A stretch of 64,000 nucleotides of DNA from Streptomyces eurocidicus (lineage in GTDB: Bacteria; Actinomycetota; Actinomycetes; Streptomycetales; Streptomycetaceae), in NCBI RefSeq assembly GCF_002891295.1, contig NZ_LGUI01000011.1, forward strand, positions 124,001-188,000. The letters are read 5' to 3'. Below, one piece after another: positions 1-8,027 of the stretch. Both the position numbers and the translations under genes were made by a program. Position 1 is the stretch's first letter, and each line of letters begins with the position of its first letter. The notes under the pieces are model-generated. The model was not told the origin of the DNA. It was given only the letters and a program-made list of their open reading frames with translations, and made no database searches.

Positions 1-333
1 AGCCCGGCATCCTGGCAGAAGATGTACGAGGACGGGAAACAAGGGATCGCGCAACCGTTGGGTGGTCACTCGGACCCTGCCCTGCACGCAGGAGGACGCA
101 CGGACAGCACTTTCACGTCCTGGACTACAGATTACGAAGACATGGCACTGGAGGAGAGCTTCCGCGGGAACGGGCCAGGTGTCGTTCTACGGATACCCAA
201 CGCCGACGGCACCGGGTACAGCAGAGTGCCTGGCGTCAGCTTCCCTTACGCAGAAGGTGAAGTCATGATCGAAGGCACTGTGCGAGGTGCCGAAGTCAGC
301 ATTAACGGTGGACCATGGACGAGAATAAACTAA
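1..333 (+). CDS. C-terminal end of a probable polymorphic toxin (ADP-ribosyltransferase-like), 5' end outside the window
   Basis: The frame is open from base 1, so only the last ~110 residues are visible. They contain a Ser/Thr-rich strand (STFTSWT), a short strand VVLRI and, near the end, EGEVMIEG. A Ser-x-Ser strand followed by an ExxxE/ExE turn is the layout of the ADP-ribosyltransferase fold used by many secreted polymorphic toxins; a candidate first-motif Arg (GGRTD) lies upstream. The family call is inference from these motifs. The stop codon overlaps the next start by 19 bases, the usual toxin-then-immunity arrangement. Base composition is clearly less GC-rich than the rest of the window, suggesting acquisition by transfer. 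Confidence 0.5.
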   Translation, partial: SPASWQKMYEDGKQGIAQPLGGHSDPALHAGGRTDSTFTSWTTDYEDMALEESFRGNGPGVVLRIPNADGTGYSRVPGVSFPYAEGEVMIEGTVRGAEVSINGGPWTRIN

Positions 334-701
334 AGCAACTGATTATAGAGGCGACTTCTCAGGGGAGATGCGACGAAGCGGTCCTTGACTCGATCAACAC
401 GCCATTGACCATCGACAGCGGCCTGACTTCAACGGCATCGCTTCTTCACATGTACAGTCGCCGGCTGAAGCGCACCAAAAACGACGCACAGCTGAGCAGG
501 GAAACAGAAGACCTGGTCAGCTTCCTGCGCCGGTACCCTGAAGACCATCTCGCGATGGTCAGCTTCAGGACCCGGGACGGCGGCTTCCACCTATTCCTGG
601 CCGACGCCGAGGAAACTACAGTATTGTTCTGGATGAAAATGTTCGACAAATTCCCAGAGCATCCTCCGAAGGCACCTCAGCCCCCGGCCGCGGATGATTG
701 A
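315..701 (+). CDS. Small protein overlapping the toxin end; candidate immunity protein
   Basis: This 128-residue protein has no signal peptide or membrane segment. Residues 1-75 are predicted mostly helical and charged; residues 76-115 look like beta strands with aromatic residues (MVSFRTRDGGFHLFL), and the tail is proline-rich. I do not recognise a family. Its ATG lies inside the end of the upstream gene, so the two are translationally coupled. A small cytosolic protein directly behind a toxin-like C-terminus is most simply an immunity protein, but this is inferred from position only. Codon use is AT-richer than in the flanking core genes. Confidence 0.55.
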   Translation: MDENKLKQLIIEATSQGRCDEAVLDSINTPLTIDSGLTSTASLLHMYSRRLKRTKNDAQLSRETEDLVSFLRRYPEDHLAMVSFRTRDGGFHLFLADAEETTVLFWMKMFDKFPEHPPKAPQPPAADD

Positions 702-712
702 ATATCCGGGCG

Positions 713-1213
713 TCAGCCCCCGGCCGACTTCGCCCGCCGCAACACGTGCAGCTCACAGATGTCCGGGTCGCCCGTATAGCGGTACATGCGCGGCTTCTCG
801 CGGGTTCCCGCGACGCTGAAGTGGGCGCCGGACTCGCGGGCCGAGACGCTGGACACAGGCGTCGCCGTAGCGCCGCCTGTGTCCTCCTCGTCGAAGGACA
901 GCTCGATGTCGTCATCCATTCCGATGACATCGCCCTGCGAGTTCAGCTTCCAGCGGCCGGTGCCGCCGCCCAGGTGCTTGGCGGAGTACGGATAGTTGAA
1001 TTCCGGCCAGTCGCTCGCCGTGAACGTCCCGTCCGCTCTGAGCTCGAACCTGCCGAAGGGATCCGCCTTGTATGCCCCGATCAGGTCCTCCCGCGTGAGG
1101 CCCGCCGGGCGTTTGCCCTCCACTCCGCAGCCGAAATAGTTCGCGCAGCCGGTCGCGGTGAGCGACGCCCCCACGACCAGCGCGCCCACGAGCCCCAGGG
1201 CATGCCAGCGCAT
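713..1213 (-). CDS. Putative secreted lipoprotein of unknown function
   Basis: I chose the ATG at 1213 because it starts a classical signal sequence: Arg, a hydrophobic core (LGLVGALVVGASL), then TATGC as a weak lipobox. The 166-residue product would be anchored to the outside of the membrane at that Cys. The mature part has a pattern of short beta strands with phrases such as GTFTASDWPEF and GRWKLNSQGD, typical of small streptomycete lipoproteins that compare a computed field with a template. Further Cys residues (GCGV and ICEL) could form a disulphide. No catalytic motif is visible. It ends 11 bases after the convergent immunity-like gene. Confidence 0.7.
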   Translation of the reverse strand: MRWHALGLVGALVVGASLTATGCANYFGCGVEGKRPAGLTREDLIGAYKADPFGRFELRADGTFTASDWPEFNYPYSAKHLGGGTGRWKLNSQGDVIGMDDDIELSFDEEDTGGATATPVSSVSARESGAHFSVAGTREKPRMYRYTGDPDICELHVLRRAKSAGG

Positions 1214-1405
1214 CACGACTCTCCCGTACAAGTCGGCGAAGTCCAACGGCATCAGCCTCTCAGAGGGGCGTCCGCCCACCTCACCCGGGGCGCCGGGCCC
1301 GAAAACGGCCCCGGGTCCAGCCCCCTGTGACGCCCGCCATATCCCCTACCGCCCGGCCCCCGGTCGTTAGATGGTGATCCCGTAGTCCGAACCTGGAGAC
1401 ACCGC

Positions 1406-1846
1406 ATGGTTGAGATCAGCAAGCTCGCGCCCGCCGACAGAGACGCCTGGGAGGTCCTGTTCCGCGCGTACATCGACTTCTACGAGCGTGACGAGCCGCA
1501 GTCGATGTACGACACGTCGTGGGAGGAGTTCCAGGCCGACACCCGGATGCACGCCTTCGGCGCGAAGGTGGACGGGAAGCTCGTCGGCATCACGCATTTC
1601 TTCGCCCACGCCAACACCTCCGGCCCCGATGTCTGCTACCTCCAGGACCTGTTCACCGGGCCCGAAGCGCGCCGTAAGGGTGTCGGTGAGGCGCTGATCG
1701 CCGCCGTGGTCGACTGGGCCAAGGCGCGCGGCTGTTCCCGGGTGTACTGGATGACCCACGAGACGAACGCCACCGCGCGGAGCCTCTACGAGAAGGTCGC
1801 CGTCAACAAGGGCTTCCTCCGGTACCAGATCGAGCTGCCCCGCTGA
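1406..1846 (+). CDS. GNAT family N-acetyltransferase
   Basis: This 146-residue protein transfers an acetyl group from acetyl-CoA to an amine; the acceptor is unknown. It fits one GNAT domain: helices at residues 8-45, strands around GKLVGITHFF (57-66), the central strand CYLQDLFTGPEARRKGVG (about 77-95), whose RRKGVG is the acetyl-CoA pyrophosphate loop, and the C-terminal strand/helix with YWMTHETNATARSLYEKV. It stands alone between a divergent lipoprotein gene and a gene remnant, and a strong hairpin follows the stop codon. Expression is probably monocistronic. Confidence 0.9.
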   Translation: MVEISKLAPADRDAWEVLFRAYIDFYERDEPQSMYDTSWEEFQADTRMHAFGAKVDGKLVGITHFFAHANTSGPDVCYLQDLFTGPEARRKGVGEALIAAVVDWAKARGCSRVYWMTHETNATARSLYEKVAVNKGFLRYQIELPR

Positions 1847-1874
1847 CACCCCCCGCCATGGCGTGAGCGCGAGA

Positions 1875-1910
1875 CCCCTGGGCCCCTGCGTGATGGCAGT
1901 GGCCCAGGGG
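1875..1910 (+). terminator. Intrinsic-type terminator after the acetyltransferase gene
   Basis: Two perfect 10-base arms (CCCCTGGGCC at 1875-1884 and GGCCCAGGGG at 1901-1910) flank a 16-base loop, 28 bases after the stop codon. There is no U tract, as is common in Streptomyces. Confidence 0.7.
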
Positions 1911-1947
1911 GCCGTTGGGACAGCTGAGGAGCGTTGACGCCATCTGA

Positions 1948-2166
1948 CGCGGTGGGACTTCCCGCGTCCTTCTACCGGCCCCACTCTCGCCGCACAACCG
2001 CGGCCTCGCCATCGACACGGACGTCACGCCGACCGCGGACCCACTGACGGTCACAGCCGGCGCAGGGGCCCTCCGCCTGCCCTTCGCCCTCTCCGGATAC
2101 CGCCCGGGGGACTACAAGGGGTTCAGACAGCGCATCGAGCACGCCTACGACAACAACCCGCAATGA
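1948..2166 (+). pseudogene. Remnant: C-terminal fragment of a lost gene
   Basis: The frame from 1948 to the TGA at 2164-2166 is open for 72 codons with strongly coding third positions but has no usable start codon, and an in-frame stop precedes it at 1945. The end reads like a protein C-terminus: ALRLPFALSGYRPGDYKGF followed by RQRIEHAY. Similar endings occur in small PH-like membrane-associated proteins of Streptomyces; that match is from memory and uncertain. It looks like the tail left after a deletion that placed the acetyltransferase gene upstream of it. Confidence 0.45.
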
Positions 2167-2298
2167 CGATCCTCGGATCGGGGCATGACACCGTACGCGG
2201 CGGACGCGGCTTTGCGAGGAAGAGAGCGTCCGTTCACAGCGGACGACGAAGGGAAAGCGGAGTACCCACGCCTTTCCACTCTCAACATATAGCGCATC

Positions 2299-2321
2299 GG
2301 GGGCCTTGCGGCAAGGCCCCC
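2299..2321 (+). terminator. Perfect hairpin, probable terminator of the remnant gene
   Basis: GGGGGCCTTG (2299-2308) pairs perfectly with CAAGGCCCCC (2312-2321) around a 3-base loop. It lies after the gene remnant and 58 bases before the glycosyltransferase start, so it should separate the two transcription units. Confidence 0.7.
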
Positions 2322-2378
2322 GTCATGGCGCAGAATCGCCCACCTAAGCCGGAATCCAACGGAACTGAGAGTCGCCGC

Positions 2379-3605
2379 ATGCGTGTTTTGCTGTTGTCGT
2401 ACGGGTCGCGTGGAGACATCGAGCCGATGCTGGGACTCGCCGTGCGGCTGCGGGAGCTCGGCGCGGACGTGCGGATGTGCGCACCGCCGGACTTCGCGGA
2501 ACTGCTGGGCGGTTTCGGCCTCCCCCTGGTGCCGCTCGGCCCCTCGCTGCGCGAGATGGCGACCAAGGCCGTCACCGCGACGACCCCCGCCCCGCCGACG
2601 AGCCTGCCCGAGCGCGCGGCCCGGATATTCGCCGAGACCTACGCGTCCGTCGCCGCGGCCGCCGACGACTGCGACGCCGTCGTCGCGACCGGCCTGCTCC
2701 CCGCCGCGGCCGCCGGCCGCGCGGTCGCCGAGAAGCTGGGCCTCCCGTACGAGTTCGTGGCCTACTTCCCCACCTACCTCCCCTCCCCCCACCACCCGCC
2801 CCTCGTCTGGCCCGGCCGCCAACCCTCGCCGGATGAGACCGACAACCGCGTGCTGTGGGACCTCAACGCCGAGAACCTCGACGAGCTGTTCGGCGAGGCC
2901 GTCAACACCCAGCGGGCGACACTCGGCCTGCCGCCCGTGGAGAACATCCGCGACCACGTCCTCACCGACCGGCCCCTGCTGGCCTCGGACCCGGTCCTGA
3001 GCCCCTGGGTCGAACCCGCCGACCTCGACGTCGTACAGACCGGCGCATGGATCCGGCCGGACGAACGCCCCCTCCCGGACGACCTGGAGGCGTTCCTCGA
3101 CGCGGGCACACCGCCGGTGTTCGTGGGCTTCGGCAGCATGCCCCTGCGCGACGCCCAGGACGTCACCCGGGCCGCCGTCGAGGCCGTACGCGCGCAGGGG
3201 CGCCGCCTCCTCCTCTCCCGCGGCTGGGCCGACCTCGCCCTGACCGACGACCAGGACGACTGCTTCGCCGTCGGCGAGGTCAACCAGCAGGCCCTGTTCC
3301 CCCGCGTCGCCGCCGTCGTGCACCACGGCGGCGCGGGCACCACGACGACGGCCGCCCGGGCCGGCGCCCCTCAGGTGGTCGTACCCCAGCTGGCCGACCA
3401 GCCCTACTGGGCCGCCCGCGTCGCCGAACTCGGCATCGGCGCCGCGCACGACGGGCCGGTCCCGACCACCGAGTCCCTCTCGGCCGCGCTGGGGGCCGCC
3501 TTGGCCCCCGAGACCCGGGTACGCGCCACCGCCGTGGCCGGTACGGTCCGCGCCGACGGCGCGACGGTCGCCGCGGAGCGGCTGCTCGCCGCCTTGTCCG
3601 GCTGA
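2379..3605 (+). CDS. UDP-sugar-dependent glycosyltransferase, GT1 (macrolide/sterol glucosyltransferase-like)
   Basis: This 408-residue GT-B protein is of the type that glucosylates macrolides, sterols or other lipophilic acceptors, often for self-protection or natural-product tailoring. The N-terminal Rossmann domain begins MRVLLLSYGSRGDIEP, the glycine loop typical of the family. The C-terminal domain carries the nucleotide-sugar signature near residues 310-345: VHHGGAGTTTTAARAG, then PQVVVPQLADQPYWA with the conserved DQ. I placed the start at 2379 because upstream in-frame codons lack coding character and the family begins at this Met; an ATG at 2325 is an alternative. No pathway genes are adjacent, so the acceptor cannot be named. 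Confidence 0.88.
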   Translation: MRVLLLSYGSRGDIEPMLGLAVRLRELGADVRMCAPPDFAELLGGFGLPLVPLGPSLREMATKAVTATTPAPPTSLPERAARIFAETYASVAAAADDCDAVVATGLLPAAAAGRAVAEKLGLPYEFVAYFPTYLPSPHHPPLVWPGRQPSPDETDNRVLWDLNAENLDELFGEAVNTQRATLGLPPVENIRDHVLTDRPLLASDPVLSPWVEPADLDVVQTGAWIRPDERPLPDDLEAFLDAGTPPVFVGFGSMPLRDAQDVTRAAVEAVRAQGRRLLLSRGWADLALTDDQDDCFAVGEVNQQALFPRVAAVVHHGGAGTTTTAARAGAPQVVVPQLADQPYWAARVAELGIGAAHDGPVPTTESLSAALGAALAPETRVRATAVAGTVRADGATVAAERLLAALSG

Positions 3606-3626
3606 CCCGCGTCCGGCTGACCCGCC

Positions 3627-4163
3627 TCAGCACCGTCGTACTCCGTAGGACTTCGCCCCGGCCTCGGGCAGGTTGGCCCATACCCTGGTGCCTTCCGTGG
3701 CCGGGGCGGGTTCGCTGATCCCCCAGGTCCCGTCGCACTCGCGGACCACGCACGCGAGGAGGAGCAGGAGGCGCTTCCTGCTGCCCGTGCACAGCGCTGC
3801 CTGCGCGGGGTCGCTGTGACTGCTGTGCGGGTCCCAGTTGACGAGCCGGAGGACGCCGTCGCGCCAGCGGAGGGAGTAGTAGAGGTCCTGCCCCGGCGCG
3901 AACAGGGCCCCGCAGGTGACCAGTTCGGAGATCGCCTGCAGCGCCGGGTCGACGAATTCGGCCAGCCCGTGGGCGTACAGGGCCGCCCTTACGGTCCTGC
4001 GGGCGACGGCGGGTGAACGGGGTTCGGCGGGCACGGTGAAGCTGTACGCCAGCCCGACGGGGTCTTTGGGGGCGGGGTCCTGCTCGGGGTGGAGGGTGAC
4101 GTCCTGAGCGATCAGGGGGCAGAGGGTGAGGGGGGTGATGGGTGTGGAGGTGTGCATGGGCAT
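3627..4163 (-). CDS. ATP-binding protein, anti-sigma-factor-like HATPase domain
   Basis: The ATG at 4163 has GGGAG 7 bases upstream, giving 178 residues. From residue ~40 the protein has the small HATPase fold of RsbW/SpoIIAB-type serine kinases: helix with PAVARRTVRAAL, helix with ALQAISELVTCG (the N-box, but the usual Asn is replaced, ELVTCG for ELVTNA), and strands with LYYSLRWRDGVLRLVNWD. The loss of the N-box Asn suggests weak or no ATP hydrolysis. It is divergent from an XRE regulator and a DUF397 gene, a very common Streptomyces trio in which the ATPase-like protein is part of the regulatory module. Confidence 0.75.
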   Translation of the reverse strand: MPMHTSTPITPLTLCPLIAQDVTLHPEQDPAPKDPVGLAYSFTVPAEPRSPAVARRTVRAALYAHGLAEFVDPALQAISELVTCGALFAPGQDLYYSLRWRDGVLRLVNWDPHSSHSDPAQAALCTGSRKRLLLLLACVVRECDGTWGISEPAPATEGTRVWANLPEAGAKSYGVRRC

Positions 4164-4340
4164 GCGGCAGCTCCCGGTACGGGCGTGGGGTGTTGGGATG
4201 CGCACACGGCGGCCGGTGGCTTGTCTCCCTGGACGCGGCACACCTCTCCCAGGGCAGGAGTGTGCGGGCATGCTCGCGCCGATGCGCTTCCGGCTCACGC
4301 GGTGCGTGAGTGATGCGATATCGAAGGTAGGGCATCGCGG

Positions 4341-4352
4341 AGTACATGTACT
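4341..4352. promoter_or_regulatory. 12-bp palindrome AGTACATGTACT in the divergent promoter region
   Basis: AGTACATGTACT is a perfect 12-base palindrome, AT-rich against its surroundings, midway between the divergent ATP-binding and XRE genes (99 bases before the XRE start). It is flanked by short inverted GGTAG/CTACC pieces. It is a good candidate operator for the XRE protein encoded next to it; binding is inferred. Confidence 0.45.
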
Positions 4353-4450
4353 ACCCTCTCGCGAAAGGATCACCCTTCGTTGGACCGGGCGTTCCACACG
4401 CGGGCAGACTGGCGCCGACACCACACCCGATGGGAGCTGGGAGAACACGG

Positions 4451-5302
4451 ATGCCCCCGAGGAGTACGCCAACCGCGCGTCAGAGGCGCCTCGGCTCGGA
4501 GTTGCGCAAGATGCGCCTCGCCGCAGGGTTGACGACGGAGTCCACCGCCAAGCTGCTGGGCGTACCTCGCACCAACCTGCCGAACATGGAGTCCGGCCGC
4601 TCCGGCATCAGCCCGGACCGCGTGCGTGTTCTCGCCGGCCACTATGGCTGCACGGACATGCGGTGGGTGGACGCGTTGGCTGCCATGGCGAGTGAGCGCG
4701 GCAAAGGATGGTGGGAGAGCTACCGCGACGAGCTTCCCGAACTGGCGCTGGACCTGGCTGAGTACGAACACCACGCCACGGGCCACCGGTCGTTCGAGGT
4801 TGTCCACATCCCCGGCCTCTTGCAGACCGAAGATCACATCCGCGCGATGTTCTCCTACGCCTACCCCACAAGGAAGTCGTCCGAGATCGAAAACCTCGTT
4901 TCCTTCCGGATGGGCCGCCGCACGGTGATCGAACGGGAGGTGCCTGTCGAGTTCGACACCATCGTCCACGAAGCCGCTCTGCGGATCAAAGTAGGCAGCC
5001 GGAAAACGACTCGCGCACAGCTTCGGCATATCCTCGCTATGACCGAGCGAAGCAACGTAACCGTGCGCGTAATCCCCTTCGATACCGAGGGTTTCGCCGG
5101 GGCCGGGAGCGCAATGCTCTACCTAGCTGCTGCGGTTCCCCAACTCGATACCGTGCAGTTCGACACCGCGCACGGAAGCATCATCCTCGACGACGATGCA
5201 CAGCTCAGGCGGTATCAAGACCGGCTGACCAAGATCGCCCGTTCAGCCTTGGCGCCCCGTGAGTCACTAGACATGATCCACCGGATCGCCGAGGAAACGT
5301 GA
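4451..5302 (+). CDS. XRE-family regulator with DUF5753 sensor domain (WhiJ-like)
   Basis: A GGGAG lies 8 bases before the ATG at 4451. The 283-residue protein has an N-terminal helix-turn-helix at residues ~13-70 (LGSELRKMRLAAGLT, then LLGVPRTNLPNMESGRSGI) and a C-terminal DUF5753 domain containing the diagnostic phrases VVHIPGLLQTEDHIRAM, RMGRRTVIER and VRVIPFDTEGF. Proteins of this class (for example WhiJ) act with a DUF397 partner, here encoded 12 bases downstream, to control development or secondary metabolism. The divergent ATP-binding gene completes the standard module. The ligand is unknown. Confidence 0.9.
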   Translation: MPPRSTPTARQRRLGSELRKMRLAAGLTTESTAKLLGVPRTNLPNMESGRSGISPDRVRVLAGHYGCTDMRWVDALAAMASERGKGWWESYRDELPELALDLAEYEHHATGHRSFEVVHIPGLLQTEDHIRAMFSYAYPTRKSSEIENLVSFRMGRRTVIEREVPVEFDTIVHEAALRIKVGSRKTTRAQLRHILAMTERSNVTVRVIPFDTEGFAGAGSAMLYLAAAVPQLDTVQFDTAHGSIILDDDAQLRRYQDRLTKIARSALAPRESLDMIHRIAEET

Positions 5303-5314
5303 AAGGCCCGGCCC

Positions 5315-5518
5315 ATGTTCCTCCCTATTGTCTGGCAGAAGTCCTCCCACTCCAGCGGTTGCGATGCCGAAAACTGCGTCGAGCTCGGCCTGGCCCCGGC
5401 CACCGTTCACCTGCGTGAGAGCGAAGCCCCCGCCACCGTCCTCACCTTCTCCCCCCACCGCCTCGCGTGCCTCATACGCGCCGTGAAGGCCGGCACCCAT
5501 GACGGGCCGTGGAAATAG
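5315..5518 (+). CDS. DUF397 small protein, partner of the XRE regulator
   Basis: This 67-residue DUF397 protein shows the family hallmarks: WQKSSHS near the start, a CVELGLA-type strand, VHLRESEAP and a C-terminal helix ending in a Trp. It follows the XRE gene with a 12-base gap and is almost certainly co-transcribed. DUF397 proteins bind or counteract the cognate XRE regulator; the paired role is family knowledge. Confidence 0.9.
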   Translation: MFLPIVWQKSSHSSGCDAENCVELGLAPATVHLRESEAPATVLTFSPHRLACLIRAVKAGTHDGPWK

Positions 5519-5534
5519 CGCGGGCAGCGCCACG

Positions 5535-6179
5535 TCACCGTTCCAAATAGGCCAGAACCGCCAGCACCCGCCGGTTGTCCGAGTCGCACGCGTGCAGTCC
5601 CAGCTTCGGGAAGATGTTGCCGATGTGCTTGGCCACGGCCTTCTCCGTGATGAACAGGGCTTCCGCGATGCCCGCGTTGGAGCGTCCTTCGGCCAGCGCG
5701 GCCAGGACCTCCCGCTCGCGCGGGGTGAGGCTGCCCACGCCCTGGTCGCGGCCCTTGCTGGAAAGCAGCGCCGTGACGACCTCGGGGTCCATGACCGTGC
5801 CGCCGTCGGCCACGCAGCGGATCGTGTTCATGAACTCGGCGCCGTTGGAGACCCGGTCCTTGAGGACGTAGCCGACGGCACCCGCGCCGTCGGCGAGGAG
5901 TTCGCGGGCGTAGAGCGGCTCGACGTACTGGGAGAGGAGCAGGACCGGGAGGGCGGGGAGCCGGGAGCGGGCGGCGAGGGCGGCGCGGAGGCCCTCGTCG
6001 GCGAAGGTCGGGGGGAGCCGGACGTCGACGACGGCGACGTCCGGGCGGTGCGTGGTCAGGGCGGTGAGCAGGTCCGGGCCGTTGTCGACCGCGGCCACCA
6101 CCTCGTGGCCGAAGGCGCCGAGGAGGCGTATCAGGCCGTCCCTCAGCAGGAAGTGGTCTTCGGCGAGGACAACGCGCAC
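5535..6179 (-). CDS. LuxR/NarL-type response regulator
   Basis: This 214-residue regulator starts at a GTG (6179) inside the end of the kinase gene (37-base overlap). The receiver domain (1-120) has the acidic pair E7/D8, the phosphoacceptor D52 in VAVVDVRLPP and the conserved Lys in GYVLKDR. The C-terminal helix-turn-helix (about 150-205) contains LTPREREVLAALAEGRSN and ITEKAVAKHIGNIF. It should be phosphorylated by the kinase encoded just upstream, whose reading frame is broken in this sequence, so signalling through this pair may be lost or altered. Confidence 0.92.
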   Translation of the reverse strand: MRVVLAEDHFLLRDGLIRLLGAFGHEVVAAVDNGPDLLTALTTHRPDVAVVDVRLPPTFADEGLRAALAARSRLPALPVLLLSQYVEPLYARELLADGAGAVGYVLKDRVSNGAEFMNTIRCVADGGTVMDPEVVTALLSSKGRDQGVGSLTPREREVLAALAEGRSNAGIAEALFITEKAVAKHIGNIFPKLGLHACDSDNRRVLAVLAYLER

Positions 6180-7448
6180 GGGATCTCCATCGTCACCATG
6201 GTCGGGCCGTTGAGGGGGCTGCTCACGGCCAGGACGCCGTCGAACGTGGCGAGCCGGCGTTCGATGCCCCGGAGGCCCGTGCCGCGGGTGATGTCCGCGC
6301 CGCCGCGGCCGTCGTCCGTGATGCCGACCCTCAGCATGCCGTGACCGTAACGGAGGTCCAGCCAGACCCGGTCGCCGCCGGAGTGCTTGGCGGCGTTGGC
6401 CAGGACCTCGGAGACGGCGAAGTACACGGCGGACTCGACCGGCGGTTCGGGGCGGCCGGGCAGGTCGATGGTGACGTCGGTGGTCAGCGGGCTGACCAGG
6501 GCGAGTGCCCGTACGGCGTCGGCGAGGCCGCGGTCGGCGAGTACGGGCGGGTGGATGCCCCGGACGAGGTCGCGGAGTTCTTCGAGCGCCTTGGACGAGG
6601 ACTCGCGGGCCTCGATCAGCAGGGCGCGCACCGCCTCCGGGTTCGAGCCCAGCAGGTGCTCGGCCGCGTCCAGGGTCATGCCCATCGCCACCAGCCGGGC
6701 CTGGGCGCCGTCGTGGAGGTCGCGCTCGATACGGCGGATCTCGGCCATCTGCGTGTCGACGGCGTCGGAGCGGGTCACGGACAGGTGCTCGATGCGTTCG
6801 GCCATGCGCGCGGCCTCGCTCGGGGCGAGCAGCCGGCGGGTCCAGGCGCCGTGGGCGCGGACCGTGCGCGGGGCCAGCCACAGGGCGAGGGGCAGGTGCA
6901 GCAGGCCCAGTACGCCCGCCAGGTACGCGGTCGTCCGCCCCTCGACCGGGATGAAGTCGAACCAGAGCCCTTCCCACGCGGCCGACAGGTCCACCCCGTA
7001 GAAGGCCAGGCCCATGCCCCAGAGCCCGCTGAGGACCAGGCCGATCGGCAGGAACGCCAGGGCCACGCCCACGACCGGGTCGAGCGTCACCCACAGCCAG
7101 TCCCGCCAGGTCTGGGTGTCCTGGACGATCCACCGGCAGCGCGACAGGAACCCCTGGTCGGCGGGCGGCGGCGCGTACGGGACGGGGATCGGCCTCCCCG
7201 ACCACTCACCGGCCAGTTCCCGCTGCCAGTTCCCGCTGCCGGTTGGCCACCCGGCGGACGCCGGCCACGACGACCGGGAACACCAGCAGCCCGATGCCGG
7301 GGAGGGAGATCACCGTCAGGGACACCACGCACGACATCACGGTCGCCGCGATCCCGAGCCGCCACAGCGTCAGCGACCGCCTCAGGCCGCGCGCCCCCTC
7401 CGCGAACACGCCGCCGCCCGCACCGCCCACGACCGGGATTCCGCTCAT
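6143..7448 (-). pseudogene. Sensor histidine kinase split by a 13-bp tandem duplication
   Basis: Two frames together encode one kinase. The first (start 7448, stop 7206) has two membrane helices; the second (readable from before 7090 to 6143) has two more helices, the H-box ERDLHDGAQARL, the N-box SEVLANAAKHSGG and the G-box DDGRGG. They differ by one base because CCAGTTCCCGCTG (plus strand) is present twice at 7213-7238. With one copy removed the join reads NRQRELAGEWSGRPIPVPY and gives a continuous protein of ~430 residues with the four-helix sensor domain usual for this NarL-partner family. As given, the full kinase cannot be made without frameshifting or an internal start (for example the GTG at 7090). 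Confidence 0.8.
7213..7238. repeat. Perfect 13-bp tandem duplication that breaks the kinase frame
   Basis: CCAGTTCCCGCTG occurs at 7213-7225 and again, with no gap and no mismatch, at 7226-7238. Thirteen bases change the frame by one and create the stop at 7206-7208 on the minus strand. Confidence 0.95.
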
Positions 7449-7567
7449 CGGACCCGCACCTCTCCCCCATGACCCGACGGCCCGGAGCGGGCCGCGCCGC
7501 AATTATGTGGGCGCCCGGCGGGCGGGGTCGGTGGGGAAAACTCCCCTGTTCCGGAGGGAGGAATCCC

Positions 7568-7786
7568 TTAGAAGAGCTGCTGCTGGCCGTCCATCGGCGG
7601 CTGCTCCGGGTCGAACAGCCTCGGCTCCGTCGACAGCAGGGGCGCCGAGCGGCGCGAGCCGGGGCAGGACACGAGCTCGTACGAGAACGCGGGGCGGCGG
7701 CCGGGCGGGTCGTGGCGGGCGTAGCGGCCGCCGACGACGGCGATCTCGCGGGAGCAGACGGGGCAGGTGCGGCGGGGGGAGGACAT
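7568..7786 (-). CDS. Small zinc-ribbon-like protein
   Basis: This 72-residue protein begins with CPVCSREI, a knuckle-type Cys pair, and later has a His (RYARHDPPG) and one more Cys (VSCPGS), enough for one zinc site. The remainder is Pro/Arg-rich. Proteins of this size and layout are widely conserved in Streptomyces without an assigned function. It stands alone between the two-component system and a palindromic repeat element. Confidence 0.7.
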   Translation of the reverse strand: MSSPRRTCPVCSREIAVVGGRYARHDPPGRRPAFSYELVSCPGSRRSAPLLSTEPRLFDPEQPPMDGQQQLF

Positions 7787-7843
7787 CCCATCAGTGTCTC
7801 GTATCCGGGGATCGGTGCGGGTCAGGGTGGGTACGGCGGGGGC

Positions 7844-7993
7844 TTTTTCCCCACCCCGCCCCTTCCCGTAACCGGGGCTGGCGCCCCGGGCCCCCTTTTC
7901 CGCGCTCCGCGCGGTGTCCTCAATCGCCGGACGGGCTGATTTTCAGCCCGTCCGGCGATTGAGGACAATTCGGGAAGGGGCGGGGTGGGGAAA
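7844..7993. repeat. Dispersed palindromic element, copy 1 (simple form)
   Basis: The core is a near-perfect palindrome at 7916-7966 with 24-base arms (GTCCTCAATCGCCGGACGGG... left, its complement right) and a TTT loop. It is nested between TTCCCCACCCCGCCCCTTCC near 7848 and its inverse near 7972-7993. It lies 35 bases after the stop codon of the mutase gene. A nearly identical copy lies on the other side of that gene. Confidence 0.9.
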
Positions 7994-8027
7994 GAGCCCC
8001 GCGCAGCGGCACCCGCACCCGCCGTCC

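Noticed and set aside
2145..3449. Long minus-strand frame opposite the GT1 gene
   Set aside because: Same reason: composition-driven shadow of a recognised gene, no ribosome site.
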